DNA of 37,359 nt from CAZNNH01 sp964574335 (GTDB taxonomy: Bacteria > Acidobacteriota > Vicinamibacteria > Fen-336), in NCBI GenBank assembly GCA_964574335.1, contig CAZNNH010000046.1:1-37359 (forward strand), given 5' to 3'. Positions 7,730 to 15,834 of the stretch are shown piece after piece (positions within the stretch are counted from its first letter, which is position 1; every line of letters starts with the position of its first letter). The notes under the pieces are model-generated. The model did not search any database. It was not told where the DNA came from and saw only the letters and a list, made by a program, of their open reading frames with translations. The translations under genes and the position numbers were made by a program.

Positions 7730-8701
7730 CTACCACTGCTCCTCGATCCGCGACTCGTCCTCGACCGAGTCCGGGTACCGGTAGTGGGCGCAGGGGATGA
7801 AGGCCTTCTTGGCGACCTCCTCGCCGTCGAGGTACTTGAGGAACAGCTCGACCGTCCCCTTCGCCACCCGGCGCGGGAACTGCTGCGGGCTGTCGTACAG
7901 CTTCTTCTCGAACACCGCCTGCTTGCCGGCGGGCGAGGCGTCGAAGCCGATCACGGTGACGTCGTCCTGGCGGCCGGCCTTGACCACCGCCGCGTACGTC
8001 CCCAGCGCCGAGGGGTCGTTGACCGCGAAGACCCCGACGATGTCGGGGTGGGCCTGGAGGATGTCGGTGGCGGTGGCGTAGCCGTCGTTGCGGTTGCCCT
8101 TGCCCCCCAGCTCGGCGACGATCTCGAGCTGGCTGTCGTTCTCGGCCAGGTAGTCCCGGAAGCCGTCGACGCGCAGCAGGCAGGACGTCACCTCCGGGTA
8201 CGAGACGATGGCGATCTTGCCCCGGTCGCCGGTCGTCTCCATCATGCCCTCGCCGGCCAGCCGCCCCCCCTGGTAGTTGTCGCTGCCGATGTGCGCGGTG
8301 ACCAGCTCCTGCGCCTCCTTGTCGGTGACCTGGACGTCGAAGGTGAAGACCGGGATCCCCGCCGCGTGGGCGCGCTTGACCCCCTCGCCGGCCGCTCGCG
8401 AGTCGGCCGGGTTGAGGAAGATCGCATCGTAGCCCTGGGCGACGAAGTCGGCGAGCTGGTTGTTCTGCTTGGCGGCGTCGTTGTTCCCGTCCAGGCACAC
8501 CACCTCGTAGCCGTGGGGCGCCGCCTCTTCGCGCATCACGTTGCAGATCAGCTTGAAGAAGGGGTTGGTCAGGTCCATGCAGGTCATCCCGATCCTTCGA
8601 CTCGGCTGGGCCTGCTCTCCCGGACCGCCGCAGCCCAGGCTCGACAGGACCGCCACCAGCCCGATCGCCACCACACCGTGCTCGAGATTCCCGCGTCTCA
8701 C
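7730..8701 (-). CDS. CUT2-family sugar ABC transporter, substrate-binding lipoprotein
   Basis: This is the periplasmic type-1 binding protein (323 residues) of the transporter encoded just upstream. The N-terminus is a short lipoprotein signal ending SLGC, with C24 the expected lipidated residue; the box is not fully canonical. The mature part has the two-lobed sugar-binding fold of RbsB-like proteins: NPFF at 46-49, FLNPADS at 95-101, FAVNDPSALG at 225-234 and IGFDASPAG at 251-259. The chosen start is a GTG at 8701, immediately after GAGGAGGGTGGG and only 14 bases beyond the permease stop, so it is read in the same operon. The C-terminal tail (KAFIPCAHYRYPDSVEDE) is longer than in RbsB. The ligand is probably a pentose or another simple sugar, but the residues seen do not settle which. 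Confidence 0.88.
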   Translation of the reverse strand: MRRGNLEHGVVAIGLVAVLSSLGCGGPGEQAQPSRRIGMTCMDLTNPFFKLICNVMREEAAPHGYEVVCLDGNNDAAKQNNQLADFVAQGYDAIFLNPADSRAAGEGVKRAHAAGIPVFTFDVQVTDKEAQELVTAHIGSDNYQGGRLAGEGMMETTGDRGKIAIVSYPEVTSCLLRVDGFRDYLAENDSQLEIVAELGGKGNRNDGYATATDILQAHPDIVGVFAVNDPSALGTYAAVVKAGRQDDVTVIGFDASPAGKQAVFEKKLYDSPQQFPRRVAKGTVELFLKYLDGEEVAKKAFIPCAHYRYPDSVEDESRIEEQW

Positions 8702-8715
8702 CCCACCCTCCTCGC

Positions 8716-10026
8716 TCAGGCGGGCGCCTCGCCGCGCAGCTTGTCCAGCAACACCGCGCCGAGGATCACCAGGCCGAGCACCACGTTCTGCGTGTAGCTC
8801 TCGATCCCGAGCAGGTTCATCCCGTTCTGGATCACCGAGATGATGAAGGCCCCGATCAGCGTTCCGAGGATCCGACCCGATCCCCCTGAGAGGCTGGTGC
8901 CGCCCACCACCACCGCCGCGATCACGTACATCTCGTACATCACGCCGCAGTTGGGGGTGCCGGTGTTGATCTGCGAGGCCTGGATGCAGCCCCCCAGGCC
9001 TGCGGTCAGGCCGCTGATCGCGTAGACGAAGACCAGCACGCCGCGGACCGGCACGCCGGACAGGCGGGCCGCCTCCTCGTTGCCGCCGACCGCGTAGATG
9101 TAGCGCCCCAGGCGCGTGTGCGACATGAACACGTGGGCCGCCAGGTAGAGGACGACCAGCAGCACCACGGTGTGGGGGACGCCGAGCGTCCGTCCCTGGC
9201 CCAGCCAGGGCAGCGCCTTCGGCACCTGGTAGACCGAGTAGCCGCCGGTGAGGAGGAAGGCCAGGCCGCGGGCCACCATCATCAGGGCCAGCGTGGTGAT
9301 GAAGGGGGCCACCCGGAAGTACGCCACCAGCCAGCCACCCAGCGCCCCCAGCGCGCCGCAGGCGGCGGTGGCAACCAGGAAGCCCACCGCCACTGCCCAG
9401 GCCGGCGCCCCCAGACCGCCGAGCCCCTTCATCACCAGCGCCCCGATCACCGCCGAGAGCGCGATCAGGCTGCCCACCGAAAGGTCGATGCCGGCGGTCA
9501 CGATCACCATCGTCATGCCGATCGCGATCACCGCGATCACCACGATCCGGTCCACCACCGCCAGCAGGTTGCCGGCTTTGAGGAAGCTGGGCCAGTAGTG
9601 GGAACGGGCCCGGACCAGCCTCACCTCTCCCAGCTCGGGGAGCTCCTCTTTCAGCCCCTCCAGAACCCGCCACTCGACCACCTCGCCGGTCAAGGCGATC
9701 GCCCTCGGAAGCTCGCCGGCCCGGGCCGCCGCCGCCAGGTCCAGGCGCAGGTCACGAGGCGTGCCCGCAATCTCGCGGACCCGTGAGAAGCCGCGCGCCT
9801 CGAGGCGAGACACGATCTCCCGAGCCCCGGCGCGGGAATCGGGCGCCTGGCTGGCGACCACCAGCACCCGGTCGTCGGGACCCAGGTCGCGGCCGATCCG
9901 GCCGGCGATCTGCTCGGCCGCGGCGGCTCCGCCGGGCGCTTGGCGATTCAGCGTCAGCAGGCTGAAGAGGGCGCACAGCACCAGCAACGCCACCAGCATG
10001 CCGTAGTCGCCGAGCCGCTTCCCCAC
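8716..10026 (-). CDS. CUT2-family sugar ABC transporter permease with periplasmic insert
   Basis: The protein (436 residues) forms the membrane channel of the sugar transporter. From about residue 147 it matches RbsC-type permeases, including the hallmark MTMVIVTAGIDLSVGS at 171-186 and, later, VGGTSLSGGSGRILGT. Residues 8-25 are the usual first transmembrane helix. Between the two lies an extra stretch of about 120 soluble residues (27-146) that RbsC (about 320 residues) lacks; by topology it is in the periplasm. It has alternating hydrophobic strands and amphipathic helices (DDRVLVVASQ, RAIALTGEVVEW) like a small Rossmann or half binding-protein fold. The start is a GTG at 10026, 14 bases after the ATPase stop. 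The gene sits between the ATPase and binding-protein genes in one operon. Confidence 0.87.
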   Translation of the reverse strand: MGKRLGDYGMLVALLVLCALFSLLTLNRQAPGGAAAAEQIAGRIGRDLGPDDRVLVVASQAPDSRAGAREIVSRLEARGFSRVREIAGTPRDLRLDLAAAARAGELPRAIALTGEVVEWRVLEGLKEELPELGEVRLVRARSHYWPSFLKAGNLLAVVDRIVVIAVIAIGMTMVIVTAGIDLSVGSLIALSAVIGALVMKGLGGLGAPAWAVAVGFLVATAACGALGALGGWLVAYFRVAPFITTLALMMVARGLAFLLTGGYSVYQVPKALPWLGQGRTLGVPHTVVLLVVLYLAAHVFMSHTRLGRYIYAVGGNEEAARLSGVPVRGVLVFVYAISGLTAGLGGCIQASQINTGTPNCGVMYEMYVIAAVVVGGTSLSGGSGRILGTLIGAFIISVIQNGMNLLGIESYTQNVVLGLVILGAVLLDKLRGEAPA

Positions 10027-10040
10027 GATGGCCGACTAGC

Positions 10041-11561
10041 TTACCCTGCCGAGCCCGCCGCCTGGGCGGTCTCGTCGACGATCAGCGACAGGATCTGGGC
10101 CTGGGTGGCCGCGGCGACGTCGTCGATCTCGCCGACGATCCGGCCTTCGTGCATCACCAGGATCCGGTCGCTCATCCCCAGCAACTCGGGGAGCTCGCTG
10201 CTGATCATCAGGACCGCCTTCCCTTCGGCGGCCAGGCGGCTGATCAGCAGGTAGATCTCGTACTTGGCGGCCACGTCGATGCCCCGGGTCGGCTCGTCGA
10301 AGATCACGATCCGGCAGTCGCGCTCCAGCCACTTGGCCAGCACCACCTTCTGCTGGTTCCCTCCCGAGAGGGTGGCGACGGGCGCCTCGGGCGCCGACAG
10401 CCGGATGCTCAGCGCCTCGACGTGGCGCTGGAAGGCCGCGCCCTCCCGGGCCCGATCGAGGAAGCCTCCGCGGGAGAACGCGCGCAGGCTCGGCAGGGCG
10501 AAGTTCTCGATCGCCGAGTGGGCCAGCACCAGGCCCTGCCCCTTGCGGTCTTCGGTCAGCAGACCGATCCCGTGGCGGATCGCATCGCGTGGGCTGGCCA
10601 GACGCACCGGCTCCCCGTCGACCCGGATCTCGCCGGCGTCCGGACGGTCGGCCCCGAACACCAGCCGCGCCGTCTCGGTCCGCCCCGATCCCACCAGCCC
10701 GGCCAGGCCCAGCACCTCGCCCGCGTAAGCCACCAGGCTCACGTCGCGCACCGCGCCACCGCGCCGGAGCCCGGAGAGACGCAGCCGCTCGGGACCACGG
10801 GTTGCCGACCGGGTGGGGAACTCGCTGGAGATCGGGCGGCCGACCATCGACTCGATGAGTCCCTCGCGTGAGAGCCGCCCGGTCTCCTCGGTGACCACGG
10901 GCCAACCGTCGCGCAGCACCAGCACCCGCTCGGCCACCGCGAAGATCTCCTCCAGCCGGTGCGACACGTACAGCACGCCGATCCCCGAGGCCTTCAGCTC
11001 CTGGACCACCTGGAGCAGCCGCTCGGTCTCCGGACCGGTCAGCGTGGCCGACGGCTCGTCCATCACGATCACCCGGGCGCTGGCGGATAGCGCCTTGGCG
11101 ATCTCCACCACCTGCTGCTGGGCGAGGCTCAGCTCCGCGCAACGGCGCTCCGGGTCGACCTCGACGCCGAGGCGCTCGAACAGCCGCGCGGCGTCACGGG
11201 CCTCGCGGCGGCGGTCCGGGAAGCCGAAGCGCGTCACCTCCCGGCCGAGGACGATGTTCTCCCGTGCCGAAAGCTGCGGGACCAGGTTGAGCTCCTGGTA
11301 GATGATCGAGATCCCGAGCCGCTGGGCGTCGTGCGGCGAGGCGATCCGCACCGGCACGCCGTCCAGCCGGATCTCCCCCGCATCCGCCGCCAGGGCGCCG
11401 CCGAGAAGCTTGATCAGCGTGCTCTTGCCGGCCCCGTTCTCGCCGCACACCGCCAGGCATTCGCCGGCGTGCAGCGTCAGGTCGATGCCGTGGAGCGCGT
11501 CGACCCCGGGGAAGCGCTTGCACATCCCCCGCATCTCGAGCAGCGCCGGGACCTGGGACAT
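10041..11561 (-). CDS. CUT2-family sugar ABC transporter ATPase (tandem NBDs)
   Basis: This 506-residue protein carries two fused nucleotide-binding domains, the RbsA/XylG/MglA plan. The first has an intact Walker A (GENGAGKST, 40-48), Q-loop (Q89), signature LSLAQQQ (144-150) and Walker B (VIVMDEP, 164-170). The second has the degenerate Walker A typical of the family (GLVGSGRTE, 288-296), signature LSGGNQQ (398-404) and FDEPTRGIDV (421-430). It powers uptake through the permease encoded next. The open frame extends upstream, but ATG 11561 is preferred: it fits the family's start, and an extended -10 box at 11570-11578 lies so close that the mRNA would be leaderless, ruling out the in-frame ATG at 11579. 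No Shine-Dalgarno precedes either ATG. Confidence 0.9.
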   Translation of the reverse strand: MSQVPALLEMRGMCKRFPGVDALHGIDLTLHAGECLAVCGENGAGKSTLIKLLGGALAADAGEIRLDGVPVRIASPHDAQRLGISIIYQELNLVPQLSARENIVLGREVTRFGFPDRRREARDAARLFERLGVEVDPERRCAELSLAQQQVVEIAKALSASARVIVMDEPSATLTGPETERLLQVVQELKASGIGVLYVSHRLEEIFAVAERVLVLRDGWPVVTEETGRLSREGLIESMVGRPISSEFPTRSATRGPERLRLSGLRRGGAVRDVSLVAYAGEVLGLAGLVGSGRTETARLVFGADRPDAGEIRVDGEPVRLASPRDAIRHGIGLLTEDRKGQGLVLAHSAIENFALPSLRAFSRGGFLDRAREGAAFQRHVEALSIRLSAPEAPVATLSGGNQQKVVLAKWLERDCRIVIFDEPTRGIDVAAKYEIYLLISRLAAEGKAVLMISSELPELLGMSDRILVMHEGRIVGEIDDVAAATQAQILSLIVDETAQAAGSAG

Positions 11562-11569
11562 GGGATGGG

Positions 11570-11578
11570 AGTGTAGCA
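11570..11578 (-). promoter_or_regulatory. Extended -10 promoter of the sugar transporter operon
   Basis: On the minus strand TG-C-TACACT (11578-11570) fits the extended -10 form TGn-TANNNT. It ends 8 bases before ATG 11561, so transcription would begin at or next to the start codon. No -35 element is apparent. This is a prediction from sequence only. Confidence 0.4.
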
Positions 11579-11617
11579 TCGGGGGCTTGGCCGCCGGCCA
11601 CCGGCTCGATGCGGCCA

Positions 11618-11626
11618 TGTTACGAT
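11618..11626 (+). promoter_or_regulatory. Extended -10 element upstream of the pilin-like lipoprotein
   Basis: TG-T-TACGAT (11618-11626) fits an extended -10 box and lies 25 bases before the ATG at 11652. It is almost back to back with the minus-strand promoter at 11570-11578, so this short region would drive both directions. No good -35 is visible. Confidence 0.35.
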
Positions 11627-11651
11627 CGCAGCCTACGAGGCCCTCCTGTCC

Positions 11652-12251
11652 ATGGGATCGTCGCCAAGCCTTGCCGCCTGCGCCGCCGCGCTGAGCTTCA
11701 CCCTGTGGAGCTGTGCGACATCGAGCGAGCCTCCCCCCCCGGGGGAAGCGTTCGACGTGGGCGAGAGGAGGGTCATCCATGACGCCCGGGCGCTGATCGC
11801 CGCTCAGGTGGCCTATCAAAGCTACAACCGCGGCTACTACGCCGGGCGACTGAGCTGCCTGGTGAAGCCGCCCGATTGCCTCGAGGGCCACCCAGCGGCT
11901 CCGCCGCTCCTCAGCGCCGAGCTGGCCTCGCTTGCGCCGGCCGGAGGCTTCAGCAGGACCTTTCGCGCCGGCCCGCCGGCATCCCGCGAGAAGCCGCCCG
12001 AAGGGGTCGGGTCATCGAGCGTCTCCTCCTACGTGTACGTTGCCGTCCCCGAGGCGGGTTCGGGCGCCCGCGCCTTCTGCGGAGACAGCTCGGGGCGGAT
12101 CTGTGCGACGCGAGACGGCAGCACACCTGCGATCGTCGACGGCCGGTGCGCGATGCTGGAACCAGGAGGAGAGGGCCCCCGCGAGCCTGGCACGGCGACC
12201 GGGGCACAGCCCTGCGGGGTCATCGACGCCGACGCGGCGGCCGGTCCCTGA
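11652..12251 (+). CDS. Lipoprotein with a type IV pilin-like globular domain
   Basis: This 199-residue protein begins with a short hydrophobic signal ending LWSCATSS, with C21 the likely lipidated residue. The following helix-like segment (HDARALIAAQVAYQSYN) and the pattern GYYAGRLSCL, P..CLEGH, LASLAPAGGFSRTF, then SSYVYVAVP, ARAFCGDSSGRIC and T.DGS recall the globular part of pilin/GspG-like proteins common in Acidobacteria, including paired cysteines near the C-terminus. What is missing is the pilin leader with its Glu+5 and long hydrophobic helix; a lipobox takes its place. It therefore seems anchored by lipid rather than built into a fibre. The similarity is from recalled patterns, so the function remains a guess. 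It converges with the large minus-strand gene, with 36 bases between the two stops. Confidence 0.65.
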   Translation: MGSSPSLAACAAALSFTLWSCATSSEPPPPGEAFDVGERRVIHDARALIAAQVAYQSYNRGYYAGRLSCLVKPPDCLEGHPAAPPLLSAELASLAPAGGFSRTFRAGPPASREKPPEGVGSSSVSSYVYVAVPEAGSGARAFCGDSSGRICATRDGSTPAIVDGRCAMLEPGGEGPREPGTATGAQPCGVIDADAAAGP

Positions 12252-12287
12252 GACCGGCGACCTGCCGCGCGGCCCCGGCCGGCCCTG

Positions 12288-15158
12288 CTATCCGATCCCG
12301 TCGTCCGAGGGATAGCTCTCGAGCGTCGCGTCAAAGCTTCTCTGCGGCAGCCTGGGCTTCAGCTCGAGGTACCGTCCCTGGAAGTAGACGATCAACGCCA
12401 TTCGCTGGTCGTAGGTGAAGCGGCGCACGCACGTGTACTGCGGGAGCGTGTGGACACGATACCCGTCGAGGGCGACGATGATGGCGCCGGGCGCCAACCC
12501 GATCTGCCGAAGCCGCTTGGAGTCTCGGGTGACCCGCACCCCGTCGGGTGGAGGGCCGTGGAAGTCGCTCGAGCGGACACGCGTCAAACCCTGCGGGAAC
12601 ACACGGGCCTCGGCGGCAGCGGCCTCCGGCTCGTACCGCCCGTCCGCCACCCGGTGGCGGTAGGCCGTGAGGAACTCGTCCGGCCCGTCCTGGCGCCGCT
12701 CGTACCGGGCGGCCATCTTCCGGAAGATCTCGAGCGCCTCGTCATCCCGTCCGAGTCGCTCCAGCAGCTTGCCCTGCGCGCCCAGACCGCGAGCCGAGTA
12801 GACGTCGCCGACTTGCTGGGCGATCTCCAGGGCCCGGTCGACTCGTCCGTTCTCGGCCAGGTGGTTGATCAGCCACTCCATGTTGTTCGAGACCAGGACC
12901 CGGTCGTCGGCCTCGGCGAGAGCCCTCTCGTAGGCCTTGACTGCCTCGGCGTCGCTTCCGGCCTCCACCAGACGGTACCCCAGCAGCAGGCAGTCGCCTG
13001 GCTCCACCTCACACAGCTTTCTGGCCAGCGGCAGGTACGCAGCGGAGTCGTCGTCCTGGAGGCTTGCCCTGTACCGCATCGCGCCGAGGTTCAGCTCGAA
13101 CAGCGGCCCAAAGACCTCCTCGAACTTCTCCGGGGCCCGGTGCGCGCCGACGATGAAGTCGAGCTGGGCCGCCGTCGCGCTCCACGGGGCCAGGCGATGC
13201 AGATCGGCGAAGACGGCAGGCGACGTCAGCCGATCCAGAGTCACCTGACCCCGCCCGGGCAGGTCATAGGCGGTTCCCGGGATCTGCAGGTTCCCGAACC
13301 AGGGGACGGGCGACCGGATCTGGGCCGCGCCCGGCTGTGCCTCGCACAGCTGGGAGAAGGCGTCCCACAGGTTCGGAACCACCAGCTCGGGCAACATCCG
13401 CGTCAAATGCGCCCCTTGCTGGCAGGTGGGCTGCCGGTCCCAGTCCTTCCACGGATGCGTGCCTCCCGGCTGCGGAGGCTGAAGCGAGCCCCCCAGCCAT
13501 CCGGAGAGGGGGAGGCCCTCGACGATGGACGCGGCGGCCTTCCGGTGCTCCGCTGCTTCCTCCGGCAGGCCCAGCATCTCCCTGAGGTGGTACTCGCCGG
13601 CGGCCGCCGCCACCAGGATGTGGCGCTCGAAGAAGCCGGCCCAGAGTCCCGGATCGATGACTCGTACTTCGGGCCGCTCGCCCGGACGCCGCCTGAGACA
13701 TCGCCTCCGAGGTACCCGGAGGGCCCGCGAAACAGCCTCGGCCGAGGCCCGGCTCGAACCCGGGACGAGCACCCGGGCCGCCTCGGCGACCTCGCCGGCG
13801 AACGCGCCCGGCGCGAGCATGTTGCCGGTCTGCACCGAGAAGCCTCGGGCCAGCAGGATACGGGCCCAATCGGCAACCGGCTCCGGGCTGGAGCGCTCGA
13901 GGTAGTCGATGGCACGGAGCTCACCAAGGTTCGTGCTCAGAGCGCGGACGTGCTCCAGGCGTTCGAGAAGGGTGGGGCGGGCTCTGTCGTCCCTCAAGAG
14001 CCGCCAGTCCGAGGTGGCGCGAATCCGTAGCGCTCGAAGCCAGGCGCGTTCGGCGGGCGATATCGCACGGCGACGGCGCTCCAGGTCCTCGAGGCGTTCC
14101 ACGGCTTCGGCCTGGCGGCCCGCCAGGCCCAGAAGCGCGGCCGCCGCCAGCTCGCCGGAGAGCCCCGCCTCCGCCTCCGATCCCCGGAGGGCCGTCGCGA
14201 CGGCGAGATGCGCCGTCATCCGATTGAGCACTGCCCGGACGTCATGCAGTCCCCCAGGAGCCTCGCGCAGGGCGAGGGCGGACAGCACGAGCGCCGCCGA
14301 TTCGTGGGCCGCCGGCGAAGAGAGATCCTGTTGGAGCCACCTCGAGACCTTCTGGCTCTGCTCCTCGATCATCGACGTGCTCGGCGCGGTCAGCGCCTCG
14401 AGGACCTCGCCGGCAGACCCCTCGTCAGAAGGAGCATGCGGCGCCTCTCCCCACGCCGAGATCGACAGAGCCGCCAGAGGCCGGTAGCTCTCCGGGCGCC
14501 AGACCGGATCGTCTCCCAGCCGAACGGTCAGAGCAGCGCTGCCCTGGCTGACGCGAGCCTCGAATCCCGCCGTGCTGGCGGGGCCGAGTCGCGACACCTC
14601 GACGTCCAGGTCGTTGGGGGGCGACGTCGTGCGGGTGGCCGCGTACAGCAGCTCGACCACCTCGACCGCCGTGTCGCTCACGATCCAGGTCATCTCGTCC
14701 GGCCACCTCCACGCGGGGCCGTCCGGCGGGGAGGTCAACAGGAGCAGCCAGGACTGCTCGGCCGTCTTGCCGTCGTCGCCCAGTCGAGACACCTTGAGGG
14801 CCAGGGTCTCGTCGGAGCTTGCCGGGCCGCGAAACAGAGGCACCTCCCACTTGCCGGCCCCGAGCTGCTTGTGCAGCATCTGGGCCGAGCGGTGCCCTTC
14901 CAGTCGGTACCGAGCGGTCTCGTCCGCGCCGGCCACGCGCAGGTTCACCGGCTGGCCGGCGGGTATCTCACCCTTGACGAAGCCCATCGTCGGCGCCGCG
15001 CTCAAGTCGAAGACGTACACGAACGGCTCACTCGTCTCGGGCGCCGCGCCGCAAGCGGCCGCTCCCCATACGGCCCCAAGCAACGTCAACCAGCGCCAGG
15101 TTCCGGCGGAACGCCGGACGCGGCGCAGGGCCCAGCCTTCGAAGCCTGCGGTCTTCAT
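12288..15158 (-). CDS. Large lipoprotein with TPR-like repeats and C-terminal PDZ-like domain
   Basis: This 956-residue protein has an N-terminal lipoprotein signal (WGAAAC, C36). Residues 40-250 look beta-rich (FVYVFDLS, PVNLRVAG), followed by a helical middle. The C-terminal third contains TPR-like helical pairs (AVKAYERALAEADD, RALEIAQQVGDVYSARGLGA, DEALEIFRKMA). The last 85 residues resemble a PDZ domain: LAPGAIIVALDGYRV (about 888-902) has the usual GxxxxGDxIxxxxGxxV layout. I do not recognise the family; an exported scaffold or assembly factor is plausible but unproven. No Shine-Dalgarno precedes ATG 15158; TAGCCT (15170-15165), 6 bases upstream, could be the -10 box of a leaderless mRNA. 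It is transcribed alone, divergent from the SpoIIAA-like gene. Confidence 0.75.
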   Translation of the reverse strand: MKTAGFEGWALRRVRRSAGTWRWLTLLGAVWGAAACGAAPETSEPFVYVFDLSAAPTMGFVKGEIPAGQPVNLRVAGADETARYRLEGHRSAQMLHKQLGAGKWEVPLFRGPASSDETLALKVSRLGDDGKTAEQSWLLLLTSPPDGPAWRWPDEMTWIVSDTAVEVVELLYAATRTTSPPNDLDVEVSRLGPASTAGFEARVSQGSAALTVRLGDDPVWRPESYRPLAALSISAWGEAPHAPSDEGSAGEVLEALTAPSTSMIEEQSQKVSRWLQQDLSSPAAHESAALVLSALALREAPGGLHDVRAVLNRMTAHLAVATALRGSEAEAGLSGELAAAALLGLAGRQAEAVERLEDLERRRRAISPAERAWLRALRIRATSDWRLLRDDRARPTLLERLEHVRALSTNLGELRAIDYLERSSPEPVADWARILLARGFSVQTGNMLAPGAFAGEVAEAARVLVPGSSRASAEAVSRALRVPRRRCLRRRPGERPEVRVIDPGLWAGFFERHILVAAAAGEYHLREMLGLPEEAAEHRKAAASIVEGLPLSGWLGGSLQPPQPGGTHPWKDWDRQPTCQQGAHLTRMLPELVVPNLWDAFSQLCEAQPGAAQIRSPVPWFGNLQIPGTAYDLPGRGQVTLDRLTSPAVFADLHRLAPWSATAAQLDFIVGAHRAPEKFEEVFGPLFELNLGAMRYRASLQDDDSAAYLPLARKLCEVEPGDCLLLGYRLVEAGSDAEAVKAYERALAEADDRVLVSNNMEWLINHLAENGRVDRALEIAQQVGDVYSARGLGAQGKLLERLGRDDEALEIFRKMAARYERRQDGPDEFLTAYRHRVADGRYEPEAAAAEARVFPQGLTRVRSSDFHGPPPDGVRVTRDSKRLRQIGLAPGAIIVALDGYRVHTLPQYTCVRRFTYDQRMALIVYFQGRYLELKPRLPQRSFDATLESYPSDDGIG

Positions 15159-15247
15159 GGCGGAAGGCTACCCGGGCCCCGACCCTCTGTCTACCGAACC
15201 GGCGACACGTCCTCCGCAGCCGCAACCGGAAAGACCTGCCACACGAG

Positions 15248-15276
15248 TTGACTCCTCCCTCTCGGCGCACTAACTT
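15248..15276 (+). promoter_or_regulatory. Sigma70-type promoter of the SpoIIAA-like gene
   Basis: TTGACT (15248-15253) and TAACTT (15271-15276) are separated by exactly 17 bases. Predicted transcription starts near 15283, leaving a leader of about 24 bases that contains GGAGG at 15297-15301. It is one of the best promoter matches in the window. Confidence 0.6.
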
Positions 15277-15306
15277 GCGCCATCCAGCCGACCGTTGGAG
15301 GTGCCG

Positions 15307-15735
15307 GTGACTCGGGAAGGAACACCCGGATACAGCATCAGCGTCGACTCCGACCGCATCGTCGTACGGCACGCGGGTAAGCTCTCGGTCCCGGAGGTCG
15401 AGGCCTCGCGGCAGGAGGTCGCCGAGCTCGCCAGGGAGAGAGGCCTCTTTCTCATCCTGCTGGACCTGTCCCAGGCCGCTCCGTCGTCACTCACGACGTC
15501 GGAGATCTTCGCGCTCTGCTCGACCCAGTGGAACGTGCTGCCTGGGGGGATGGCCATCGCCGTCGTGTACGGGCCCGGTCAGTTCTCTGACGAAGACGCC
15601 CGCCTCGCCGAGACGGTCAGTTGGAACCGCGGCGTGACACTCCGGCCGTTCTCCGATCTCGAGGCCGCCCACCGCTGGCTCTCGGAGAAGGCCCGGCCCG
15701 CACCCTCCGCTGAGGCTCCGGGCCCGCGAATCTAG
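15307..15735 (+). CDS. SpoIIAA/STAS-like small protein
   Basis: This 142-residue soluble protein has alternating strands and helices resembling the SpoIIAA-like (STAS-related) fold: ISVDSDRIVVRHAGKLS, then a helix (VEASRQEVAELARER), the buried strand FLILLDLSQAA, and GGMAIAVVYGPG, ending with a helix (DLEAAHRWLSEKA). Members of this group are small regulatory or membrane-associated proteins of mostly unknown role. Three start codons are in frame (TTG 15295, GTG 15301, GTG 15307). The last is chosen because GGAGG at 15297-15301 is 5 bases before it and overlaps the others. It has its own promoter and is followed after 99 bases by the ADOP permease gene. Fold assignment is by pattern only. Confidence 0.65.
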   Translation: MTREGTPGYSISVDSDRIVVRHAGKLSVPEVEASRQEVAELARERGLFLILLDLSQAAPSSLTTSEIFALCSTQWNVLPGGMAIAVVYGPGQFSDEDARLAETVSWNRGVTLRPFSDLEAAHRWLSEKARPAPSAEAPGPRI

Positions 15736-15834
15736 GCCCGGCCCCCATCCACCCCGGTCCGAGGAAGCGCCCACACCTGCGGCACAATAGGGCCGCTCCG
15801 GACCAGGCTCGCGCCTTTCGCCACGGAGGTCGAG

